NCBI GenBank assembly: GCA_030632175.1
Contig: DAOVVG010000049.1
Span: 1 to 12,120 of the forward strand
Length of the DNA stretch: 12,120 nucleotides
From: Gammaproteobacteria bacterium
Lineage (GTDB): Bacteria; Pseudomonadota; Gammaproteobacteria; UBA9214
Reading direction: 5' to 3'
Each line of letters opens with the position of its first letter. Positions within the stretch are counted from its first letter, which is position 1. The notes under the pieces are model-generated. The model was not told where the DNA came from, made no database searches, and worked only from the letters and a program-made list of their open reading frames with translations. Of this stretch, positions 6,182 through 12,120 are shown piece by piece. Position numbers and translations under genes: made by a program.

Positions 6182-7926
6182 CAAAGCTGTTTGCTGCCTG
6201 TTTGTGGTTCGGACTTTCCTGTTTCATGGTACTTGCAGCCGCAGAACAGCAGCTCTGGCGTGAAACTCCTTATTACTACGATACGTTCAACCCGGTTCAA
6301 ACGCCCTGGCATCCCCCGTCAGAAAAAAATATAGAAGAAGTCTTCAAGCGTCACGAATACTTTGCCGTCGTTTACAGTGATGCGGGCAGGCAGCTGGCGG
6401 TTTCCCGCTACATCAAGGGTCAGCTGGCCGATACCTCGTACTGGATTCGACAGGCCGATGGTTCCCTGCAGGCCGCCCTGCAGACATCCGCGTTCAGCGC
6501 TACAGGTGTCACCTCCCGCTCCCTCTACCTGGAACACTGCGCAAGCTGCCATGGTGTTCATCGTCTTGGCGGAGCCGGGCCGGCGCTACTGCCAGCGAAC
6601 CTTGGCAGGCTGAAAAAGGCAGCAGCTGCTGAGGTGATCAGGAACGGCCGGCCTGCTACCCAGATGCCACCCTTTGGTCCGCAGCTCAATGAGACTGAGA
6701 TTCAGCAGCTGGTTGAGCTTGTCTATGCCATGCCGGCCACGCAACCGGTATGGGATGGCGACGCCATTGATGCATCTCGCACGGTGTTGCATACCACGGG
6801 AAGCCTGCCGGACAAGCCGGTGTTTGCAGCTGACCCGCTGAATGTATTTATGGTGGTCGAGGCCGGCGATCACCATATCACTGTGCTGGATGGTGATCGG
6901 CTGCAGCCGTTGTATCGTTTTGCGACGCGCTATGCGCTGCATGGCGGGATCAAGTATTCACCGGATGGACGTTATGCCTACCTGGCGTCACGAGATGGCT
7001 GGATCAGTAAATTTGACCTTTATAATTTGAAAATCGTTGCCGAGGTGCGCGCCGGGATTAATACGCGCAACGTAGCAATATCCGGCGATGGCAAGACCTT
7101 GCTGGTCGGTAACTATCTGCCAAACACACTGGTATTGCTGCGTGCCTCTGACCTCGGCAGAATAAAAATTATTCCGGTTGCAGATGGCACCGGAAAATCT
7201 TCCCGTGTCAGTGCGGTTTACCAGGCTGCTCCCCGTGGCACTTTTGTGGCAGCCCTGAAGGATGTCCCCGAGGTATGGGAGATTCGGTATGACGAACCTG
7301 ATTATCCGGTTCGCAGGGTAGCGCTGGAACAGGTGCTTGATGATTTCTTTTTTGACCAGGGTTATCGCTTGTTGATCGGTGCTGATCGCGCGCAGAACAG
7401 CGGCCAGGTGATCGACCTTGACAGTGGCAGGCGCGTGGCTGATTTGCCACTGCAAGGGATGCCACATCTTGGCTCGGGCATTACCTGGGAGTATCAGGGT
7501 CGACCGGTGATGGCGACACCGAACCTCAAGGAAAGCATGGTCACGGTGATTGATATGCAAACCTGGCAGGTGGTCAGGGAAATCAGGACGCTGGGGCCGG
7601 GTTTCTTTATGCGCAGCCATGAGAACACGCCTTATGCCTGGACCGATGTCTTTTTTGGTCCGGATAAAGACGCCATGCACGTGTTTGATAAACAGACACT
7701 GAAGCTGGTGAAGACGCTGCGTCCGGAGCCGGGCCAGACATCGGCGCATGTTGAATTTACCCGTGACGGGCGTTACGCGCTGGTTAGCCTGTGGGAGATG
7801 GATGGTGCGCTGGTGGTCTATGATGCGGCCTCGCTGGAGGAGGTCAAACGTATTCCCATGCGCAAACCTTCCGGAAAATATAATGTTTTTAACAAGATTA
7901 ATCACTCTGCCGGCACCAGTCATTGA
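6175..7926 (+). CDS. nirN: NirN-like c-type cytochrome with d1 domain, dihydro-heme d1 dehydrogenase
   Basis: NirN is a periplasmic paralogue of NirS that completes heme d1 by oxidising the dihydro precursor and passes it to NirS. The 583-residue product has a signal peptide (1-23), an extra segment (about 24-115) with no heme motif, a cytochrome c domain with C122-A-S-C125-H126 and likely ligand M164 (ATQMPPFG), and a d1 propeller (about 205-575). Propeller landmarks are ALH256GGIKYSPDGRYAYLASRDG, NYLPNTLVLL, MPHLGSGITWEYQGRP, GPGFFMRSHENTPYAW and AHVEFTRDGRYALVSLWE. These resemble NirN more than NirS. NirN is usually about 490-500 residues, so the pre-heme segment is extra. The start is GTG 6175, overlapping the previous stop by seven bases without a clear ribosome site, so translation is probably coupled. 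Its place after nirJ fits NirN; assignment as the d1-biogenesis enzyme and not another cd1-like oxidoreductase is by family and context. Confidence 0.87.
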   Translation: MVAKLFAACLWFGLSCFMVLAAAEQQLWRETPYYYDTFNPVQTPWHPPSEKNIEEVFKRHEYFAVVYSDAGRQLAVSRYIKGQLADTSYWIRQADGSLQAALQTSAFSATGVTSRSLYLEHCASCHGVHRLGGAGPALLPANLGRLKKAAAAEVIRNGRPATQMPPFGPQLNETEIQQLVELVYAMPATQPVWDGDAIDASRTVLHTTGSLPDKPVFAADPLNVFMVVEAGDHHITVLDGDRLQPLYRFATRYALHGGIKYSPDGRYAYLASRDGWISKFDLYNLKIVAEVRAGINTRNVAISGDGKTLLVGNYLPNTLVLLRASDLGRIKIIPVADGTGKSSRVSAVYQAAPRGTFVAALKDVPEVWEIRYDEPDYPVRRVALEQVLDDFFFDQGYRLLIGADRAQNSGQVIDLDSGRRVADLPLQGMPHLGSGITWEYQGRPVMATPNLKESMVTVIDMQTWQVVREIRTLGPGFFMRSHENTPYAWTDVFFGPDKDAMHVFDKQTLKLVKTLRPEPGQTSAHVEFTRDGRYALVSLWEMDGALVVYDAASLEEVKRIPMRKPSGKYNVFNKINHSAGTSH

Positions 7927-8028
7927 CAGTTTTCCCTGGCAGCAGGACGGCAAGGTGTTCAATCCGGGTTTGGACTATACTTGGTCTGTTCCCGGGGTTC
8001 GATTAAAAACCTAACAAGGAGATCAGTC

Positions 8029-8823
8029 ATGTCATTCAGGTTAATTATGTTTGCCTTTGCTTCTTCCATGCTGATGTTTTCACCAGTACATGGAGATGAG
8101 GGCCAGGCAGCGGCCGCCTCATCAGAAGAGACTTCGCCCAGTGCCACGGAAGAACGTATCCGGGCATATCGCGAGTCTTTTGACAAGCAGCGTTCACAGG
8201 CCGAGGAGCGTCACGAGGAGGCTGTTGCGCAGCACGAGTCCCTGCGGCCGACGCCACCACCACAGGTTGCTGCCCGGCAGCAACAGCTGTCTGAACGACA
8301 GCTGGCAATGAAGAAGTTTCATGAAGAGCAGCAGGCCTATTATAAAAAACAGCAGGAAGAACGTGAGGCGCTGGCGACCAAGTGGCACGAGGCCCGGCAG
8401 AAGCTTCAGGAAGCGCGTATGGAAACTTTCCTGAGAGAGCGTGAGAAAAAACTGGCGCAGGTCGAAAAACAGCAGGAGCTGATGCGCAATTGGGCGGAAG
8501 ACCAGCACAACTATCTGGTCGAAAACCAGGACAAGATCATGCAGCGCATGCTGGAACAGAAGGTGGAAGTTGCGAACCGGCATGAAGAGTTGCGCAAGCA
8601 GGCCGATGAGCGCCGCAAGAAAATGGCAGCAATGCGTACCGCCATGGCGGATATGACGCCGCAGGAGAAAATGGCGTATATGCAGGCGCATCAGGAGGAG
8701 GTTTTTGGTGCGCCTGCAGGGGGACAACCCAACCTGCGTCGTGGTGGAGGCCGGCCACCCATGCCGCCATGGGCGCGACAGGCGCCACGGCCGGTTGCAC
8801 CGTCGGCACCACCACAGCCCTGA
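8029..8823 (+). CDS. Secreted coiled-coil protein with proline-rich tail, function unknown
   Basis: I do not recognise a family. The 264-residue product has a signal peptide (1-22, ending SPVHG before DEG), a low-complexity acidic linker, a very long charged helical region rich in Gln, Glu, Lys and Arg (about 40-225, for example KKQQEEREALATKWHEARQK), and a Gly/Pro/Arg-rich tail (226-264). This suggests an elongated periplasmic coiled coil. The start ATG 8029 has AAGGAG at 8016-8021, seven bases away; the frame is open upstream to 7981 but those codons have no such site and would put charged residues before the signal peptide. It lies 102 bases after nirN on the same strand, so it may be the last gene of the operon or have its own promoter. 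It ends 15 bases from the convergent AmrS gene. No cysteine is present, so it cannot carry a c-type heme. Confidence 0.8.
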   Translation: MSFRLIMFAFASSMLMFSPVHGDEGQAAAASSEETSPSATEERIRAYRESFDKQRSQAEERHEEAVAQHESLRPTPPPQVAARQQQLSERQLAMKKFHEEQQAYYKKQQEEREALATKWHEARQKLQEARMETFLREREKKLAQVEKQQELMRNWAEDQHNYLVENQDKIMQRMLEQKVEVANRHEELRKQADERRKKMAAMRTAMADMTPQEKMAYMQAHQEEVFGAPAGGQPNLRRGGGRPPMPPWARQAPRPVAPSAPPQP

Positions 8824-8838
8824 CAGTTTGATCTGACG

Positions 8839-9957
8839 TCAGGCTGGCGGGGCGATGTCCTCCAGTCTGACGGGCAGGCGGCGCGCCCCCCAGCTGCCCG
8901 GCTCACTGTCAAACACACCGCTGCAGTGACTGCCACAGTGGCGGCAGCAGCCATTGGCATCCAGATTCCATTCTGACAGCGTATATTGCAGACGCCCGAT
9001 CAGAATGCCGCCGCAGGCGTGGCAGTAGGTGCTGCTTCCTGCCTTGTCAATGACATTGCCGGTGTAGGCGTAATGCACACCGTTTTTCAGCGCTATAGCG
9101 CGGGCCAGTGTCAGCGTTTCCGGCGGCGTGGCCGGCGTGTCCTGCATCTTCCAGTCCGGGTGAAATGCAGTAAAGTGCATGGGGATATCCGGTCCGAGAT
9201 TTTCCACTACCCATTGCGTCATGGCTTCCAGTTCCGCTTCGGAATCGTTCTCGCCGGGGATTAGCAGGGTGGTTAATTCAAACCAGACATCGGTTTCCTG
9301 TTTTAGATACACCAGCGTCTCCAGCACCGGCTGCAAGTGCGCCCCGGTGATCTTCCAGTAGAACTTTTCTGAAAACGCCTTCAGGTCTATGTTGGCGGCA
9401 TCGATATAGCTGAAAAACTCCCGTCGTGGCTCGTCGCAGATATAACCGGCAGTCACCGCGACCGTTTTGATATTGTGTGCGCGACAGGCAACAGCCGTAT
9501 CCATGGCGTATTCCATGAAGATGACCGGGTCGTTATAGGTAAAGGCAATGCTGCGACAGTTCAGCCGGGCCGCAACCGTAGCGATGGTTTCCGGTGAGGC
9601 ACTGTCTGCCAGGGTGTCGTACTCGCGTGACTTGCTGATGTCCCAGTTCTGGCAGAACTTGCAGGCAAGGTTGCAGCCGGCTGTGCCAAAAGACAGTACC
9701 GGGGTGCCCGGCAGGAAATGATTCAGCGGCTTTTTTTCGATAGGGTCGACACAGTAGCCGCTTGAGCGGCCGTAACTGGTCAGTACAATTTTCCCGTCCC
9801 GGTTGGCGCGTACAAAACACAGGCCTTGTTGTCCTTCATGCAGCTTGCATGCGCGTGGACATACATCACACATCACACGTCCGTCATCGAGGGTATGCCA
9901 GTAACGGGTTGCTGCTACGCCGGCTTCGAGTGCCGTGCCTTTGTGGGTGACTTCCAT
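8839..9957 (-). CDS. amrS: AmmeMemoRadiSam system radical SAM enzyme
   Basis: This 372-residue protein belongs to the pyruvate formate-lyase-activase-like radical SAM family named AmrS, usually linked with AMMECR1 and Memo proteins; its substrate is not established. The radical SAM motif is C95-N-L-A-C99-K-F-C102 followed by QNW. Upstream is the family's cysteine set C30-x2-C33-x3-C37 with C47, and the segment GYCVDPIEKKPLNHF. A core FTYNDP motif and NIDLKAFSEKFY follow. At the C-terminus is a zinc-ribbon-like set (C312-x2-C315, C338-x2-C341-x3-C345), an addition many family members lack. The start ATG 9957 is the only plausible one, since an in-frame stop lies shortly upstream; its ribosome site is weak. 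No amrA or amrB is visible here. It follows the CBS gene on the same strand by 111 bases and could be cotranscribed with it. Confidence 0.88.
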   Translation of the reverse strand: MEVTHKGTALEAGVAATRYWHTLDDGRVMCDVCPRACKLHEGQQGLCFVRANRDGKIVLTSYGRSSGYCVDPIEKKPLNHFLPGTPVLSFGTAGCNLACKFCQNWDISKSREYDTLADSASPETIATVAARLNCRSIAFTYNDPVIFMEYAMDTAVACRAHNIKTVAVTAGYICDEPRREFFSYIDAANIDLKAFSEKFYWKITGAHLQPVLETLVYLKQETDVWFELTTLLIPGENDSEAELEAMTQWVVENLGPDIPMHFTAFHPDWKMQDTPATPPETLTLARAIALKNGVHYAYTGNVIDKAGSSTYCHACGGILIGRLQYTLSEWNLDANGCCRHCGSHCSGVFDSEPGSWGARRLPVRLEDIAPPA

Positions 9958-10068
9958 ACCGTCAGTGTAGTTGAATTACCGGGTTGCAGAGCCGCCAGTA
10001 ATGCTGCTCCGGCAAATGCAGCTTGTGGTATGTAGTGCGCCTGCCCGCGAAATAATTCACAGTTGATT

Positions 10069-10518
10069 TTATGCGCGTTTCTTTTGTTCCTGCTCGGCTT
10101 CGCGTGAGGTCAGCTTCGCGAGCATTGAAAGCTCTTCGCTCAGTAACTCAAGAATATCATCGAGCGCAATAATGCCGATAAGTTCGCCTTCGTCGTTGAC
10201 AACCGGAACCCGCCGCACGCCACGGGCGCGCATACGTTGTGCCGTCTCGATAATACTGTCACATTCGCGCACTTTCAGCAGGGCGTAGCTCATGATGTCG
10301 CCCACGCTGACTTCATTGAGGTTGATATCTTCTGCAATGACTTCCATCACGATGTCACGGTCAGTCAGAATGCCGACAGGCTCTGTTCTGCCGGCCTTTG
10401 CTTCCGTTATAACCAGGCAGCCTACGTGGTGTTTTCTCATCAATCGGGCCGCCTCCCGGATAGTGGCATCCCGGTGGATGGTGATTACATCGCGTTTACA
10501 GAGTTTTCCTGTAGTCAT
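10069..10518 (-). CDS. Two-CBS-domain protein
   Basis: This is a stand-alone tandem CBS pair (Bateman module) of 149 residues, a fold that binds adenine nucleotides and regulates partner proteins. CBS1 spans about 6-62 (VITIHRDATIREAARLM, GCLVITE, VGILTDRDIV). CBS2 spans about 72-128 (SVGDIMSYALLKV, RGVRRVPVVNDEGELIGIIALDD). A short charged tail ends EQEQKKRA. There is no membrane segment or effector domain, so it is cytoplasmic and probably acts on another protein. ATG 10518 is preferred over the in-frame TTG 10524 because GGAGGG lies eight bases before the ATG but only two before the TTG. A perfect FNR-type box lies upstream (10582-10595), suggesting induction under low oxygen or nitric oxide. 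The partner is unknown. Confidence 0.9.
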   Translation of the reverse strand: MTTGKLCKRDVITIHRDATIREAARLMRKHHVGCLVITEAKAGRTEPVGILTDRDIVMEVIAEDINLNEVSVGDIMSYALLKVRECDSIIETAQRMRARGVRRVPVVNDEGELIGIIALDDILELLSEELSMLAKLTSREAEQEQKKRA

Positions 10519-10546
10519 TGCCAATGCCCTCCGGCTGCAATATGCC

Positions 10547-10595
10547 TAAATTAAGGGTACTGGTAAGCGGGCTGTCGGGTATTGATCCATATCAA
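10547..10595 (-). promoter_or_regulatory. FNR-type site upstream of the CBS gene
   Basis: TTGAT-CCAT-ATCAA at 10582-10595 is a perfect palindromic match to the FNR/DNR consensus. If it acts as a class II site for the minus strand, transcription would start near 10547, with a poor -10 hexamer TACCCT at 10559-10554 and a leader of about 28 bases to the CBS start. On the plus strand no -10 element lies at the matching distance, so the CBS gene is the more likely target; repression or control of the divergent hydrolase is not excluded. The box is seen; its direction is inferred. Confidence 0.68.
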
Positions 10596-10714
10596 TGGAC
10601 TTCGATAAAGCCTGCGGGAGAGAACAGGGCGGTAAAAATCACCGGGTTTCACATGCCTTGCTGAATGTTGTATATATTGACTGGCTGGCCGATAACGGGG
10701 GGAGAACCTGAATA

Positions 10715-10759
10715 ATGACTGTTCCGGTTCTTGTTTTTGTCTTCTTACTGCAACGGTGA
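10715..10759 (+). CDS. 14-codon hydrophobic upstream ORF overlapping the hydrolase start
   Basis: ATG 10715 begins a 14-residue peptide MTVPVLVFVFLLQR ending in TGA at 10757-10759. A GGGGGGAG run (about 10696-10703) lies 11 bases before it, acceptable as a ribosome site. The stop overlaps the GTG start of the patatin gene as GTGA (10756-10759), an arrangement typical of translational coupling. The hydrolase itself has no good Shine-Dalgarno, which fits coupled initiation. There is no codon-run or attenuator pattern that would show sensing. It may be coincidental: such a short ORF cannot be validated by eye. Confidence 0.4.
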   Translation: MTVPVLVFVFLLQR

Positions 10760-11982
10760 ATCGCAAGATGTACTGGCTGTCGTTCAAAAAGAAAAAGGAA
10801 AAACCGGTCACTGGCCTGATCCTGCCGGGAGGTGGGGCGCGCAATGCCTATCAGGCCGGCGTGCTGAAGGCGATTAGCGATATGCTGCCGGAGGATGCGC
10901 CTAATCCTTTCCCGGTTATTTGCGGAACCTCTTCGGGTGCACTCAATGCGGTGCTGCTATCGAGCAGCGCAAACCGCTTTCAAGAGGGTGTAGACCGGCT
11001 CTACGGTATCTGGGCAAATTTTCATGTCGGCAAGGTATTCAAAACGGATGCCTGGACGGCGATAAAGAGCGGTTTTCGCTGGGCGATGACATTTTTGCTT
11101 GGTGGTCTGGGCAAGGGGCAGCCGCGCTCGATACTGGATAATTCACCGTTACGCAGCCTGCTGGAAAGTCATATCCGCTTCGCACGGATCCAGCAGGCGA
11201 TCGATTCCGGTGACCTGGATGCTGTTTCCATTACGGCATCGGGCTACACCAGCGGGCTGTCTGTTACCTACTATCAGGGCAGGGAAGGACTGAAGCCGTG
11301 GAAGCGTACGCGCCGTGTCGGCCAGCCAACCGAATTGACGCTGAATCACCTGATGGCGTCATCGGCGATTCCGGTGCTGTTTCCTGCCGTCAAGTTGCGC
11401 AATGAATATTTCGGTGACGGTTCCATGCGTCAGACCGCACCGCTCAGTCCGGCGTTGCACCTGGGTGCGAACCGCCTGTTAATTATTGGCGTCAGGAACC
11501 CGCGACCGGATACACCGGATAAGGATGACCGGAAAACGCCGTTTCCGACTTTTGGCCAGATCTCGGGTTATATATTCGATACCTTGTTCATGGACAGTCT
11601 GGATGCGGATATCGAGCGCATGCGACGCATAAACCACACGATTACAGAAACAAAAGACAAGCATGTGGTTTACAAAGACACCTCATTGCGCCAGATCGAC
11701 TACCTGGTGATTTCCCCCAGTCGTGATATCCGGGAAATCGTGGCACGCTATGTTGACAATTTTCCGCGTTCGGTGCGTGTGCTGCTCAAGGGGATCGGTG
11801 CGCTGACGCGCGAAGGCCGTCCGTTAATGAGTTACCTGATGTTTGATGCGCCCTATTGCAAGGAACTTATGGAGCTTGGCTACGAGGACGGTATGGCTGC
11901 CAGGGAACAGGTGCTGCATCTGCTTGGCTATGATGAGCTGGTTGAAGAGGAAGAGGAAGAGGAAGAGGAAGAGGCCGGCTAG
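10756..11982 (+). CDS. Patatin-like phospholipase family protein
   Basis: This is a predicted cytoplasmic serine acyl hydrolase of the patatin fold, using a Ser-Asp dyad on lipid esters. In the 408-residue reading the oxyanion-hole motif is G25-G-G-A-R29 (LILPGGGARNAYQAGVL), the nucleophile elbow is G57-T-S59-S-G61 and the catalytic Asp is D221 in FGDGSM, so the active site is complete. No signal peptide is seen; the N-terminus is strongly basic (FKKKKEK), which could touch membranes. The C-terminus ends in a run of Glu encoded by a GAAGAG tandem repeat. The start is taken as GTG 10756, coupled to the upstream ORF; ATG 10768 is an alternative, and neither has a strong ribosome site. Substrate and link to the neighbouring genes are unknown. 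Confidence 0.88.
   Translation: MNRKMYWLSFKKKKEKPVTGLILPGGGARNAYQAGVLKAISDMLPEDAPNPFPVICGTSSGALNAVLLSSSANRFQEGVDRLYGIWANFHVGKVFKTDAWTAIKSGFRWAMTFLLGGLGKGQPRSILDNSPLRSLLESHIRFARIQQAIDSGDLDAVSITASGYTSGLSVTYYQGREGLKPWKRTRRVGQPTELTLNHLMASSAIPVLFPAVKLRNEYFGDGSMRQTAPLSPALHLGANRLLIIGVRNPRPDTPDKDDRKTPFPTFGQISGYIFDTLFMDSLDADIERMRRINHTITETKDKHVVYKDTSLRQIDYLVISPSRDIREIVARYVDNFPRSVRVLLKGIGALTREGRPLMSYLMFDAPYCKELMELGYEDGMAAREQVLHLLGYDELVEEEEEEEEEEAG
11944..11973 (+). repeat. GAAGAG hexanucleotide tandem repeat (5 units)
   Basis: Five perfect GAAGAG units encode a Glu10 run just before the end of the patatin-like gene. Because the unit is six bases, gain or loss of copies changes tail length by two Glu without shifting the frame. 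Confidence 0.9.
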
Positions 11983-12075
11983 CCTGTCGGTTTTACCTGT
12001 CTGCGTGGTCTTTGGATCACGGTATTTTTTAATCCCGCACCCCGTAATCTGAAACCTGTTGTGACCGGTAGTTAT

Positions 12076-12116
12076 CTGCGGGCTGCGCCGGCCTTCCCTG
12101 TCGGCGCAGCCGCGGT
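12076..12116. terminator. Long GC-rich hairpin downstream of the patatin gene
   Basis: A 15-bp stem (12076-12090 with 12102-12116, one G-U wobble, core GGCTGCGCCG) closes an 11-base loop. It lies 94 bases past the stop of the hydrolase gene. It could end that transcript, but only two T follow before the window nearly ends, so it does not meet the intrinsic-terminator pattern as far as can be seen; it may act on both strands or be a repeat element. The 11983-12075 stretch before it holds nothing I can identify. Confidence 0.45.
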
Positions 12117-12120
12117 TGAA

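Noticed and set aside
7923..7928. Perfect TTGACA as a -35 box upstream of the coiled-coil gene
   Set aside because: It overlaps the nirN stop and no -10 hexamer lies 16-18 bases downstream; TATACT at 7976-7981 is too far away and has no -35 of its own.
7981..8028. Longer start for the coiled-coil protein
   Set aside because: It lacks a ribosome site and puts charged residues before the signal peptide, while ATG 8029 has AAGGAG at ideal spacing.
8833..8871. CTGACGTCAG palindrome and a 10-bp stem (8838-8847 with 8862-8871) between the convergent genes as a terminator
   Set aside because: No T-tract follows on either strand and most of it lies inside the AmrS coding end; too weak to call.
10671..10676. 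TATATA as a -10 element for the patatin gene
   Set aside because: No matching -35 hexamer at proper distance; AT-rich context alone is not enough.

Overview
The window looks like a chromosomal segment of a denitrifying proteobacterium, most likely a gammaproteobacterium. The evidence is a cytochrome cd1 nitrite reductase locus with Pseudomonas-like gene content and a GTAG-type REP doublet, a repeat class common in gammaproteobacterial chromosomes. The lineage call is an inference from these features; no ribosomal or marker gene is present.

Region 1 (1-814). The 5' end of nirS lies on the minus strand and runs off the left edge. A 440-bp divergent intergenic region separates it from a plus-strand heme d1 operon. 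It holds two near-identical FNR/DNR-type boxes, one for each direction. Each sits at the class II distance (about -41.5) from a recognisable -10 element.

Region 2 (815-7926). The heme d1 maturation genes run on the plus strand, mostly overlapping or a few bases apart: nirC, nirF, nirD, nirL, nirG, nirH, nirJ, an unrecognised membrane-anchored methionine-rich protein, and nirN. NirDLGH decarboxylate siroheme. NirJ (radical SAM) swaps two propionates for oxo groups. NirF and NirN carry out the last periplasmic steps, NirC is a small electron-transfer cytochrome, and NirS is the recipient of the cofactor. No nirE (the uroporphyrinogen methyltransferase) is in the window. nirF carries two lesions: a 75-bp REP doublet inserted exactly in frame within its signal-peptide region, and an in-frame TAG at codon 97. 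The rest of the gene is intact and in frame. Either the pathway is broken in this genome, or the stop is suppressed, or it is a base-call error.

Region 3 (8029-8823). A secreted, coiled-coil-rich protein of unknown function follows nirN with its own strong ribosome binding site.

Region 4 (8839-12120). On the minus strand are an AmrS-type radical SAM enzyme (AmmeMemoRadiSam family) and a two-CBS-domain protein. The CBS gene has a perfect FNR-type box upstream. Divergent from it is a patatin-like serine hydrolase preceded by a 14-codon hydrophobic upstream ORF whose stop overlaps the hydrolase start. A long GC-rich hairpin closes the window.

The points most worth a second look are the double lesion in nirF, the unrecognised Met-rich gene embedded in the operon, the roughly 95-residue extra N-terminal segment of NirN, and the FNR-type site in front of the CBS gene.
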